From: an uncultured Mesonia sp.
GTDB taxonomy: Bacteria; Bacteroidota; Bacteroidia; Flavobacteriales; Flavobacteriaceae
Assembly (NCBI GenBank): GCA_947499595.1
Contig: CANMOY010000002.1
Span: 310,001-374,000, forward strand
DNA length: 64,000 bases
Reading direction: 5' to 3'
The position numbers and the translations under genes were made by a program. The notes beneath the pieces were generated by a model. The model did no database searches. It saw only the letters and a program-made list of their open reading frames with translations, and was not told where the DNA came from. Positions 42,655 through 51,405 of this stretch are shown one piece after another; position 1 is the first letter of the stretch; each line of letters opens with the position of its first letter.

Positions 42655-43893
42655 ATGCGCCATTATTTATATATTTTCATTTTACTTTACGGATGCCTTA
42701 GTTGGTCACAACAATCAAAGTCGGTTTTATTTATAGGTAATTCCTATACAGGAGCCAATAATCTGGCGCAATTGGTTATCGATATGGCTAATAATGCGGG
42801 ACATCAATTAAATGCGGTAGCTTTTACCCCTGGGGGAGCACGTTTTTTGAATCATGATGCTAATGCACAGGTTACCAATTTAATTAATCAGCAAGCTTGG
42901 GATGCCGTGATTTTACAAGGTCAAAGTCAGGAAACAAGTTTTGGAATGGCGCAGATGCAGCAAGAAGTTTATCCGCACGTGGCGTCGCTTGTTCAGAAAA
43001 TAACCGCCAATCAGAACTGTACCGTTCCTATGTTATTTATGACTTGGGGAAGAGAGAACGGAGATGCCGGAAATTGCCCCTATGCTCCTTGGGTATGTAC
43101 TTACACCGGTATGGATGATGCTATTTACAACACTTATATGGATTTAGGCCAGATTAACCAAACCCAAGTAGCTCCAGTAGGTAGAGTATGGCGCAATTTA
43201 CGTACTAATCACCCTAATCTTAATTTATATACCTCAGACGGTTCACACCCCAATTATACAGGTAGCTTTGCGGCTGCATGTACGTTTTTTACTAGTATAT
43301 TTAATGAAGATCCTACTCAATTAGCTTACTTGGGTAATTTATCGGCCAATGATGCCCAAATTATTAAAGCTGCGGTGAAAACTGAACTTTATGATGTGTG
43401 GGGCAATTATGATTTCACGCCCAATTTGGCTCAGGCGATATTCAGCTATAATAGCAATCAAATGCAGGTTCAGTTTGATGCAAGTTCTAGTACTTTTGAA
43501 ACGCTAGAATGGGATTTTGGCGATGGAAATACTTCCACGCAAGTGCAACCCCAACACACTTATGCTACACCAGGTGATTATACGGTTAGTTTACAAGCAG
43601 CCTACTGCAACAAGACGGTAACCGAACAAAAAAATATTCAGGTTGATAAGCTTGAGATAAATGCAATAAAATCACCGACCATCGCTCTAATTTTTGATCA
43701 GCTTCATCAACAATTGAGTCTTAGTGGAGCTTCAGCCAAGCTTGCATACAGCATTTATGATTTACAGGGGAAAACCCTCAAGCAAGGACAATTAATGCCT
43801 CAAGAGCAAATAGATTTACAACATTTGGCGGCCGGCAGGTATTTTCTGCGCCTAGACAACCAGCAAATTTATTCGTTTGTCAAATTGCGTTAA
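42655..43893 (+). CDS. Secreted SGNH-like hydrolase with PKD and T9SS sorting domains
   Basis: A 412-residue exported protein. After a signal peptide (1-19) comes an SGNH/DUF4886-like domain (about 23-245): block I VLFIGNSYTGANN with the Ser, and block V DGSHPNYTGSF with the catalytic His. A PKD domain follows (WDFGDGNTSTQVQPQHTYA, about 265-330), then a type IX secretion C-terminal sorting domain (about 340-412, YDLQGKTLKQGQL and LAAGRYFLRLDNQQ). It is probably an esterase on the cell surface or released. Its stop overlaps the convergent pncA stop. Confidence 0.85.
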   Translation: MRHYLYIFILLYGCLSWSQQSKSVLFIGNSYTGANNLAQLVIDMANNAGHQLNAVAFTPGGARFLNHDANAQVTNLINQQAWDAVILQGQSQETSFGMAQMQQEVYPHVASLVQKITANQNCTVPMLFMTWGRENGDAGNCPYAPWVCTYTGMDDAIYNTYMDLGQINQTQVAPVGRVWRNLRTNHPNLNLYTSDGSHPNYTGSFAAACTFFTSIFNEDPTQLAYLGNLSANDAQIIKAAVKTELYDVWGNYDFTPNLAQAIFSYNSNQMQVQFDASSSTFETLEWDFGDGNTSTQVQPQHTYATPGDYTVSLQAAYCNKTVTEQKNIQVDKLEINAIKSPTIALIFDQLHQQLSLSGASAKLAYSIYDLQGKTLKQGQLMPQEQIDLQHLAAGRYFLRLDNQQIYSFVKLR

Positions 43894-44510
43894 ATCGATG
43901 CGAAGGTATCGCTAGTAGCATACTGCACCCCCAACGCACTTAATTCCTGCTTTTGCTCTTGGTAAATATTTTGGTCAAGAGCTTTGGCCGCGTCTTCAAT
44001 AAGTGTGCACTTAAAGCCTTCTTGCAAAGCATCTTTAATCGAAAAATATACACAAATATCGGCAGCCAAACCAGTAAAGTAAATGTGCTTAACACCTTTC
44101 TCTTTTAAATAGCCCGTGAGCCCTGTACTTTTTAAATGCGCATTGTCAAAAAAAGCAGAATAGCTATCGATTTTTGGGTTAGTTCCTTTTCTGAAAATCG
44201 CCTCTACTTTCTGGGTGTTTAAATCGGGATGAAAGTCGGCACCCCATGAATTTTGAACGCAATGCTCGGGCCAAAGCGTTTGGTCTATACCATCAATTTT
44301 AATCGACTCAAAAACCTTGTGATTAGCGTGTTCACTAGCAAAACTAATATGTCCCGAAGGATGCCAATCTTGTGTGGCAACAACCAGGTCAAAATGTTGC
44401 TGCAAATGGTTGTTCACTTTTATAATCGTATCGCCCTGGGGAACAGCTAAGGACCCGCCAGGTATAAAATCGTTCTGAATATCTACAAGTAGTAAGGCTG
44501 TTGCCTGCAT
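43890..44510 (-). CDS. pncA: Nicotinamidase
   Basis: A 206-residue hydrolase converting nicotinamide to nicotinate in NAD salvage. Catalytic Asp is in LLVDIQNDFIPGG near 8-20, the metal-binding residues in TQDWHPSGHISFAS near 47-60, and the nucleophilic Cys in FTGLAADICVYFS near 153. It lies 2 bp downstream of the nicotinate phosphoribosyltransferase gene, so the two successive steps are one operon. Confidence 0.94.
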   Translation of the reverse strand: MQATALLLVDIQNDFIPGGSLAVPQGDTIIKVNNHLQQHFDLVVATQDWHPSGHISFASEHANHKVFESIKIDGIDQTLWPEHCVQNSWGADFHPDLNTQKVEAIFRKGTNPKIDSYSAFFDNAHLKSTGLTGYLKEKGVKHIYFTGLAADICVYFSIKDALQEGFKCTLIEDAAKALDQNIYQEQKQELSALGVQYATSDTFASI

Positions 44511-44512
44511 TT

Positions 44513-45937
44513 TTAAATAGTTTTATACTGTTTAATTAAAGCATCTCTTTCGTCTCTCAGTTTTTTACTTATCCCTACCTTATAGTGATGCGCATTGCTA
44601 AAACGTTTATACTCCAGGGGTAATTGAGCAAAGCGTTTTGCACTATAATCGGCTATTGCTTGTAGCGATTTTGGCGCATGAAAGCGTTCTCCGTTTAGCA
44701 TAACGGGTTGCAACAAAGCTTCTTTTTCTAGATGCTCAATTTTCATACTTTTATATTGATCAAACGGATGGTGAATGCTATCAAATTCGGTTTCATCGCT
44801 TAGCGCTACCGCATCTGCACCTATCCAGCGCCCGTCTGCTAGACTTAACCTATAAACCTGTTTGGAGTAGGGCATAGTAATTTTGGCAATATTCTCAGAA
44901 ATTTTTATTCTGGGTTCTTGGTTGTACGCCACTAATTTATAAACTCCGCCAAGAGCTGCATCGGGTTTTCCTACCACCAAATTGGTGCCTACACCATAAA
45001 TATCTATTGGTGCCTCTTGCTCTTGCAAACTCTTAATAACGTACTCATCCAACTGATTTGAAACGGCAATTTTCACATAAGACAAGCCTGCCTCATCGAG
45101 TCGTTTTCTGCATTCTTTAGCAAAATAAGCCAAATCGCCACTATCTAAGCGAATACCCATTAACTTTTCTCCGCGCTCTTCCATTTCTTTTGCTACCGTG
45201 ATAGCGTGTGGTAATCCGCTTTTTAAAGTGTTGTAGGTGTCAACCAATAAAACGCAATTTTTAGGACGGTTTTGCGCAAAATCTCTAAAAGCTTGGAGCT
45301 CATCGTCATAACTTTGCACAAAAGAATGCGCCATGGTACCCGATACAGGTATGTCAAACTGCTTAGCCGCTATTACGTTGCTGGTGCCATTAAAGCCACC
45401 AATAAAAGCAGCACGCGAGGCATAATAACCACCAGGACCGTGAGCCCTTCGCAGACCAAAATCGAGTAAGACGCCATCGGGGACGATATAACGCATGCGG
45501 CGCGCTTTGGTAGCGATTAAACTCTGAAAATTGAGCATATTCAATAAAAAAGTCTCAATTAATTGGGCTTCAAGCAGTGAGCCTTCTACCCGCAAGATAG
45601 GCTGATTGGGAAATACCACATCACCTTCTAATACAGAATAAATCGATCCGCGAAAGCGAAAATCTTTTAAATAGTTTAAAAATTTTGCTTCAAAATGCTG
45701 CCCAGCTAGGTAATCAAGCTCTTCTTTCGAAAACTGAAAGTCGTTTAGATTTTCAAGCAGCGTTTCTAAACCTGCAAAAACAGTATAACCACCTTGGTAA
45801 GGATTTTTTCTAAAATAGTAATCAAAAACTGCCTTTTGACTGTGATGATTTTCATTAAAATAAACCTGTGCCATGCTAAGCTGGTACAAATCGGTGTATG
45901 TGGCGGTATAATTGGGCACGATAAATTTTTTAATCAA
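44513..45937 (-). CDS. pncB: Nicotinate phosphoribosyltransferase
   Basis: A protein of about 474 residues that makes nicotinate mononucleotide from nicotinate and PRPP. Motifs are TATYTDLYQLSMAQVYF near the N-terminus, FGLRRAHGPGGYYASRAAFIG near 165-185, GTMAHSFVQSYDDE near 205 with the phosphorylatable His, and RLDSGDLAYFAKEC near 268. No ATG precedes the conserved TDLYQL: the only in-frame starts are TTG (45937) and GTG (45919). The conserved element copy B is in the upstream spacer. Confidence 0.93.
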   Translation of the reverse strand: MIKKFIVPNYTATYTDLYQLSMAQVYFNENHHSQKAVFDYYFRKNPYQGGYTVFAGLETLLENLNDFQFSKEELDYLAGQHFEAKFLNYLKDFRFRGSIYSVLEGDVVFPNQPILRVEGSLLEAQLIETFLLNMLNFQSLIATKARRMRYIVPDGVLLDFGLRRAHGPGGYYASRAAFIGGFNGTSNVIAAKQFDIPVSGTMAHSFVQSYDDELQAFRDFAQNRPKNCVLLVDTYNTLKSGLPHAITVAKEMEERGEKLMGIRLDSGDLAYFAKECRKRLDEAGLSYVKIAVSNQLDEYVIKSLQEQEAPIDIYGVGTNLVVGKPDAALGGVYKLVAYNQEPRIKISENIAKITMPYSKQVYRLSLADGRWIGADAVALSDETEFDSIHHPFDQYKSMKIEHLEKEALLQPVMLNGERFHAPKSLQAIADYSAKRFAQLPLEYKRFSNAHHYKVGISKKLRDERDALIKQYKTI

Positions 45938-46018
45938 AGATAAGCAATTGCGTTTAGAAAAGGCTTTTCGAATGTTAAAGGAATTATGTTAGGCTGTTCT
46001 GCCTCATGTCATCGGCAG

Positions 46019-46085
46019 CCGGGCTATACGCTCATACGCTTCGGTGGCTTAAGGCCACCTGCAGGGTAACCGCTGCTATCCCTAA
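46019..46085 (-). other. Conserved TTAGGGATAG...AGCCCG intergenic element, copy B
   Basis: On the minus strand the element opens TTAGGGATAGCAGCGG and closes GAAGCGTATGAGCGTATAGCCCGG. The middle has a hairpin, GGTGGCCTTAAGCCACC (46044-46060). It lies in the 206-bp spacer between tadA and pncB, 82 bp upstream of the pncB start, and in the direction of transcription. Copy A is at 23411-23483. Confidence 0.5.
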
Positions 46086-46143
46086 CAGGTTGATAAAGAA
46101 GCTTATTAAATAATAACCATAAAAATTAGGCTATAAAAGTGTT

Positions 46144-46590
46144 TTATTTCATCCTACGTTCTTTGAAAAAACTTTGCAACAGTTGTGCGGCTTCTTCTTG
46201 TAATAAACCAAATTCAACTTTTGTTTTTGGGTGTAGGCATCCGCCCATTTGTCGGTAACCTCGATGCAGGTCTTCGGCAGCAATAACCACTCGATCTATC
46301 TGACTCCAATATAAAGCTCCAGCGCACATCTGGCAAGGCTCTAAGCTAACATAAAGAGTGCAATTTTTTAAGTATTTGCCGCCCAGGTAATTTGCAGCAG
46401 CGGTAATTCCTTGCATCTCAGCGTGGGCGGTAACATCGTTTAGGCTCTCGGTCAAATTGTGTCCGCGAGCAATAATCTGTTCACCACTTACAATGACACA
46501 GCCTACAGGTATTTCTTCGCGTTCATAGGCATTTTGCGCTTCATCTAGGGCTTTTTTCATAAAATAGGTGTCATCAAAAGGAGAAAGCAT
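46144..46590 (-). CDS. tadA: tRNA(adenine-34) deaminase-type nucleoside deaminase
   Basis: A 148-residue CMP/dCMP-deaminase-fold enzyme that converts A34 to inosine in tRNA-Arg. The zinc site is NDVTAHAEMQGI (HAE near 56-58) and SLEPCQMCAGALYWS (PCxxC near 86-92). EEIPVGCVIV near 25 is typical. It diverges from dxs with a 37-bp spacer. The downstream spacer carries element copy B. Guanine deaminase is a less likely alternative. Confidence 0.9.
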   Translation of the reverse strand: MLSPFDDTYFMKKALDEAQNAYEREEIPVGCVIVSGEQIIARGHNLTESLNDVTAHAEMQGITAAANYLGGKYLKNCTLYVSLEPCQMCAGALYWSQIDRVVIAAEDLHRGYRQMGGCLHPKTKVEFGLLQEEAAQLLQSFFKERRMK

Positions 46591-46627
46591 GGTTAAATAT
46601 CGTTTGCAAGTTTTACCTTTGCAAAGT

Positions 46628-48412
46628 ATGGAAACTCCTTTATTAAATACAATAGATTCGCCTAAAGATTTACGGCAATTATCAGCCGAAAAATTACCGC
46701 AGATAGCGCAAGAGTTGCGTAGGTTTATTATTGATGCGGTGGCAAGTAAAGAAGGGCATTTGGGGGCTAGTTTGGGTGTGGTCGAGTTAACCGTCGCATT
46801 GCATTACTATTTCAACACTCCTTACGATCAGTTGGTTTGGGATGTTGGACACCAAGCTTATGGGCATAAAATTTTAACCGGTAGACGCTCCATTTTTGAA
46901 ACCAATAGACAATTTAATGGTTTAAGTGGTTTTCCTAAACGCAGCGAAAGTCCTTATGATAGCTTTGGAGTGGGTCACAGCTCAACTTCTATTTCGGCAG
47001 CTTTAGGTATGGCGCTAGCAGCACAATTAAAAGGAGATTATACCAAAAGGCACGTGGCAGTAATAGGCGATGCTTCTATAGCCAGCGGTATGGCTTTTGA
47101 GGGGCTGAATCATGCCGGGGTGACCCCAGCAAATTTATGGATCATCTTAAATGATAACGCTATGGGCATTGACCCCAGTGTAGGAGCTTTGAAAAATTAT
47201 CTGACCAAAGCCACGGTAGGTAAAAAACCCAGGCAGGCCAATATCATTGAAGCCCTTAATTTTCACTACACCGGCCCTGTAGACGGGCACGATTTACCGG
47301 CCTTATTACGTGCTTTTGAAGCGATGGAAAGGGTAGAAGGACCCAAATTTTTACACGTGATTACCACAAAAGGTAAAGGTTTAAAACCAGCCGAATTGGA
47401 CCAAGTGCGGTATCATGCACCAGGAAAATTTGATCGAATTACGGGTGAGATTTTACCCAAGCAAGAGGCTCATTTGCCTCCTAAATTTCAAGATGTTTTT
47501 GGCTTGAGTTTATTGGAGTTGGCACAACAGAACGATCAGATTTTTGCAATTACTCCAGCTATGCCAACAGGGAGTTCGCTTAAATATATGATGCGGGCTT
47601 TCCCGCAAAGGGCAATCGATGTGGGTATAGCCGAACAACATGCGGTAACCCTTGCCGCGGGTATGGCTACCCAAGGTTTACGCGTCTTTTGTGCAATATA
47701 TTCTACATTTTTGCAACGCGCATATGACCAAGTGATTCACGATGTAGCCTTGCAAAATTTACCGGTGGTTTTTTGTATAGACCGCGCTGGCTTAGTGGGA
47801 GAAGATGGGGCCACACACCATGGTATTTTTGATATTGCTTATTTGCGTTGTATACCCAATTTGCAAATCGCTGCGCCAAGCAATTTAATCGATTTACGTA
47901 ATTTATTGTATACGGCATCTAAAAAGCTCGATACGCCTTTAGCGATTCGTTATCCCCGTGGGAGAGGAAGAGAATTAAAATGGCAACAAGCATTTAAAAC
48001 ACTACCCCTTGGTAAAGCGAATTTGTTAAAAAAAGGAACACGTATTTTAATTCTAGCCTTGGGCTCATCGGTTTACGACGCACAAGATGCTATAAACAAC
48101 TTACCTGAAATCATACAAGCACAGGTTGGTTTAATCGATTTGCGTTTTGTAAAGCCATTAGATACCGAGTTACTCGCTCAGCAAATTCCTACCTATCAAC
48201 ATATAATAAGCATTGAGGATGCTTCGAAAATAGGAGGGGTGGGCGATGCTATTCAAGACTTTTTGGTTCAGCTAAAATACCCTGGTAGCTTTGTAAAACT
48301 AGGAATTCCAGATATGTTTATCGAACAAGGCAGCATAGCCGAATTAAAAACTTTGGTTAAAATAGATGCTACAAGTATTGGACGGAAAATTCAGGCCTTA
48401 GCCAAAGATTAA
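46628..48412 (+). CDS. dxs: 1-deoxy-D-xylulose-5-phosphate synthase
   Basis: Makes DXP from pyruvate and glyceraldehyde-3-phosphate with thiamine diphosphate, the first step of non-mevalonate isoprenoid synthesis. The ATG at 46628 gives 594 residues starting METPLLNTIDSPKDLRQL; the open frame extends upstream into a non-homologous leader. Motifs are SKEGHLGASLGVVELTVALH, the ThDP site VIGDASIASGMAFEGLNHAG and GIAEQHAVTLAAGMA. A TACCTTTG box (46614-46621) lies 6 bp before the start, suggesting a very short leader. Confidence 0.95.
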   Translation: METPLLNTIDSPKDLRQLSAEKLPQIAQELRRFIIDAVASKEGHLGASLGVVELTVALHYYFNTPYDQLVWDVGHQAYGHKILTGRRSIFETNRQFNGLSGFPKRSESPYDSFGVGHSSTSISAALGMALAAQLKGDYTKRHVAVIGDASIASGMAFEGLNHAGVTPANLWIILNDNAMGIDPSVGALKNYLTKATVGKKPRQANIIEALNFHYTGPVDGHDLPALLRAFEAMERVEGPKFLHVITTKGKGLKPAELDQVRYHAPGKFDRITGEILPKQEAHLPPKFQDVFGLSLLELAQQNDQIFAITPAMPTGSSLKYMMRAFPQRAIDVGIAEQHAVTLAAGMATQGLRVFCAIYSTFLQRAYDQVIHDVALQNLPVVFCIDRAGLVGEDGATHHGIFDIAYLRCIPNLQIAAPSNLIDLRNLLYTASKKLDTPLAIRYPRGRGRELKWQQAFKTLPLGKANLLKKGTRILILALGSSVYDAQDAINNLPEIIQAQVGLIDLRFVKPLDTELLAQQIPTYQHIISIEDASKIGGVGDAIQDFLVQLKYPGSFVKLGIPDMFIEQGSIAELKTLVKIDATSIGRKIQALAKD

Positions 48413-48579
48413 TTTCGCTTTATTTTTCTATTGGCTACCCATTTGCCAGCAAAGTAAGCACATAAAAAAGGTAATAAAATAAAGCCTTGATACTCAACTA
48501 ACCAATTTTGTTGTATGGCCAATAATAGCAGTGCGGTACAGCAGCCAATAAAAATCAAATCATATTTCAAGTATTTCAT
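48409..48579 (-). CDS. Small membrane protein
   Basis: A 56-residue peptide starting at the ATG complement at 48577-48579. Two hydrophobic segments are LIFIGCCTALLLLAI (8-22) and QGFILLPFLCAYFAG (31-45), with a basic end (NRKIKRN). Short two-helix proteins of this kind are often found in flavobacteria; the function is unknown. Its last codons overlap the convergent dxs stop by 4 bp. A strong terminator follows the next gene on its upstream side. Confidence 0.6.
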   Translation of the reverse strand: MKYLKYDLIFIGCCTALLLLAIQQNWLVEYQGFILLPFLCAYFAGKWVANRKIKRN

Positions 48580-48668
48580 AAAGACATCAGTTTATTGGAT
48601 TTCTAATTACTTTTTAAAAATACAAAAGTTCAAAAAATTAAAAAAGTTAGAATAAACTGCTTTGTAAA

Positions 48669-48706
48669 TAAAAACTCGGGTAGTCTTGAATCTACCCGAG
48701 TTTTTA
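48669..48706. terminator. Bidirectional rho-independent terminator
   Basis: Arms AAAACTCGGGTAG (48671-48683) and CTACCCGAGTTTT (48692-48704) pair perfectly. The hairpin lies just downstream of the M36 peptidase gene, with A runs on one side and T runs on the other. Confidence 0.88.
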
Positions 48707-48745
48707 AAGTTTGCTTTTTAACTTCTAATGTTAAGCGGCTAAGTT

Positions 48746-51364
48746 TTAATTTATGATTAGCTTTTCAACTTGTTGTTGGTTCGCTGTATTTATCTGTAAA
48801 ATATAAACTCCCGTATTTAAGGTGCTTAAATTCACCTGAGCCTGCTGTTGGGCGTTAAATTCTTTTTCTAAAAGCAATCTACCCTTAACATCAAATACTT
48901 GTATTTTAAATGCTTCAGGTTGATGCTGACGTAATTGTATTAAACCTTCTGTAGGATTAGGATATACCTGAAATAAATTTTGTTGCGGTGTGGTGGTTCC
49001 CATCGTACAAGTGGTAGGCAAGTCAAAAGCCTCCAATTGGTCAGAACGGTCTAGCGAGCTTCCTTGGTCGGCACTATATCCTAAACCTCTACGCGCAAAA
49101 GCATCCCAAATGAGACACTGATTGGCACCATTGTTTAAAATCATATCGGCTTGTAAGATGGCATCACGGCCGTCTATAAAGCCAGGATTACAAGGTTGTA
49201 GTTTTAATGCATCTATTACTAATTGCATGGCCATATTATTACCGCCTGTGCCATTATAAATATCGGGATCAAATCCGTAAAGATTAATAAAATCCCAAGT
49301 CATTTCCCAAAGCATAGTGGCCCATACAAAACCTACTCCGTGTGGAGCGCTTAAGTTTGGATTATTGGTAAGGTCATAAGTAGCGGGATTGATGCTAAAA
49401 TCGGTTGAGTAAGCATAAGGTCTAATCCCTGTACCGCCCGGCTGTTGGTTCACCACATATGTGGCAATGCCTCTAGCATCGGTTCGGGTATCGCTTGCTT
49501 TTAAGGTCATCATTAAAGCGACATAATCGCTCCAGCCTTCACCCATTTGTTCGGTGGCTTGAAAACAGCTTCCATCAGGATTGGTAATTTCACAAGGATA
49601 TAAGCAATCGGCGGTTCCTGCACCACCCGTCAAGCGGATAGAAATACCGTGTCCATATTCGTGGGCGATAATTCCGCCATCGAGCGAACCATCCTTTTGA
49701 TAGGGTCCGTCGTTTTTAATACTCCCCTGTATACTTACTCCATTTTCCAAATTGCTAATTAGGTTACTACCTGTATTCAAATCAATCATAATGCTAGGAA
49801 TAGTAATGGTTGCGCTGGGGTTTCCTCCCATATTTATAGTGGATCCATTTACATTATTCACTACAATCACCCCAACGGCTCCAGCATTTTGGGCTTGCAA
49901 TACTTTTGAGGTAAAATTACAGTTCCCGCGTCTAATCACCGCAATTTGGTTGTTTAAAGCATTGGTATTGATAAAAGGCTCACAAGCATCATAAATATCT
50001 GGAGTAGCATCTTCGGCTAAGACCAAATTTCCGCTTACTCCGGTACTGGTGATAGACGGACCGAAAGAAGCAGCTTTGGCTGCATAGGCTCCTGCTAAAT
50101 TATTCGGACTAGCAATTTGAAGCAAATTAGGGTCGCCTGGTGCCCCCCAAGTAAACATACTCATACTAGCCGCATTACCGTCTTCTAGGGTGCCAAAAAA
50201 AGCATTGTTTCCTGGTCCCGCATCAGCATTAAATTGTCCGCGGGCATACACCTCGTCATTGGCTAAACCTTGGTTGGTGTAATTGTACCTTTGAAAATTA
50301 CCACTGGCCTCATCAAAACCGTATTGGTACCAAACGTCGTGTGCTAAATTACTCCAATAAAAAAGATTGGTTACCGATGCGTCTAGGTAGCCCTTTGGGT
50401 CTTGGTTGAGGTTTAATGGGAAATCAAAAACCAAGTTGGTTCCGCCATCGGGTGAGTTTCCAAAGTTACCGTCACGCGAATCGGCTGCAAAGACATTATT
50501 ACCAAGAGTGCTGGTAAATTCATTTCCGCTCACACCATCTATATCGTGCCAACCAAAAGGAGAAGCTACAGCATCGGCCGGTTGATTGACCAAAACACGA
50601 TTTCCGTAAGAAGGCGATTCAATGGGCATAGGAAATACGCGATAGGCTGCATTGCCTACCAAGCTCTGCTGTTGGTTTTCTAATGAGAAATTAGATGGAG
50701 TAGCAATTGTCTTTTCGTGGGTGTGAGGAACCTCTTCAAACTGGCAGTGCAAAAGATAATCGTTAACGTGCAAAATTGCTCCAGTTGCGGCATCAATACT
50801 AACCGACCACCAATGCAAATCATCTAAGGTAAATATACGCAGATTATAAGCCATTCTGTAGCCCGCATCACTCGCTTGGTATACCATCTTTACAGGTATT
50901 TCTTTTTTTGACAAGCCATTTTGAGCAATGAGGTAAGTGTTTTTTAGAGGATCTTGCTCAATAATTTCAGTGGCTTTTCCCTCTAGTTTTAAGTAAGCCG
51001 CTGCTTGGTTTATCGCTTCAATAGGGCTCAAGTTAGCTTGGCTGCTGCTTATTTGTTGTGTAACTTGTTCAATAAAACGGTGATTGGCTGCAACTATTTT
51101 ATTGTTTTTAATGGCAAAACTTCCTACAGCTTGCTGCAGCGGTATGCCTTTATAATATTGATCTACATACAGCATTTGGGCTTGAGTGCTGGAGGCAAAA
51201 TGACTGTCACGCACTACCAATTGCTGCATATCTTGTGGACTGAGCGAACTATTTTGACCTAAGTAAGCTTTGATCTGGGGTAAGAATTCTTGATTTTGAG
51301 CTTCCGCGGAAGGGGTTAGCCACAAAAAAGAAAATAAAAAGAGATAAAAGAGGTGATTTTTCAT
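48746..51364 (-). CDS. Secreted M36 (fungalysin-like) metallopeptidase with PA and T9SS sorting domains
   Basis: An 872-residue exported protease. The start is the ATG complement at 51362-51364 (MKNHLFYLFLFSFLW) rather than a TTG at 51388. Order: signal peptide (1-22), FTP/PepSY-like propeptide (about 40-215), M36 domain with GGIIAHEYGHGISIRLTGG and the third ligand in MGEGWSDYVALMM. A PA domain is inserted near 440-550. A type IX sorting domain ends the protein (FQVYPNPTEGLIQL and LNTGVYILQIN). It probably digests external protein. Confidence 0.9.
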   Translation of the reverse strand: MKNHLFYLFLFSFLWLTPSAEAQNQEFLPQIKAYLGQNSSLSPQDMQQLVVRDSHFASSTQAQMLYVDQYYKGIPLQQAVGSFAIKNNKIVAANHRFIEQVTQQISSSQANLSPIEAINQAAAYLKLEGKATEIIEQDPLKNTYLIAQNGLSKKEIPVKMVYQASDAGYRMAYNLRIFTLDDLHWWSVSIDAATGAILHVNDYLLHCQFEEVPHTHEKTIATPSNFSLENQQQSLVGNAAYRVFPMPIESPSYGNRVLVNQPADAVASPFGWHDIDGVSGNEFTSTLGNNVFAADSRDGNFGNSPDGGTNLVFDFPLNLNQDPKGYLDASVTNLFYWSNLAHDVWYQYGFDEASGNFQRYNYTNQGLANDEVYARGQFNADAGPGNNAFFGTLEDGNAASMSMFTWGAPGDPNLLQIASPNNLAGAYAAKAASFGPSITSTGVSGNLVLAEDATPDIYDACEPFINTNALNNQIAVIRRGNCNFTSKVLQAQNAGAVGVIVVNNVNGSTINMGGNPSATITIPSIMIDLNTGSNLISNLENGVSIQGSIKNDGPYQKDGSLDGGIIAHEYGHGISIRLTGGAGTADCLYPCEITNPDGSCFQATEQMGEGWSDYVALMMTLKASDTRTDARGIATYVVNQQPGGTGIRPYAYSTDFSINPATYDLTNNPNLSAPHGVGFVWATMLWEMTWDFINLYGFDPDIYNGTGGNNMAMQLVIDALKLQPCNPGFIDGRDAILQADMILNNGANQCLIWDAFARRGLGYSADQGSSLDRSDQLEAFDLPTTCTMGTTTPQQNLFQVYPNPTEGLIQLRQHQPEAFKIQVFDVKGRLLLEKEFNAQQQAQVNLSTLNTGVYILQINTANQQQVEKLIIN

Positions 51365-51405
51365 AAATAATGACGCAATTTTTTGCAAATATATTAAAAA
51401 GGTAC

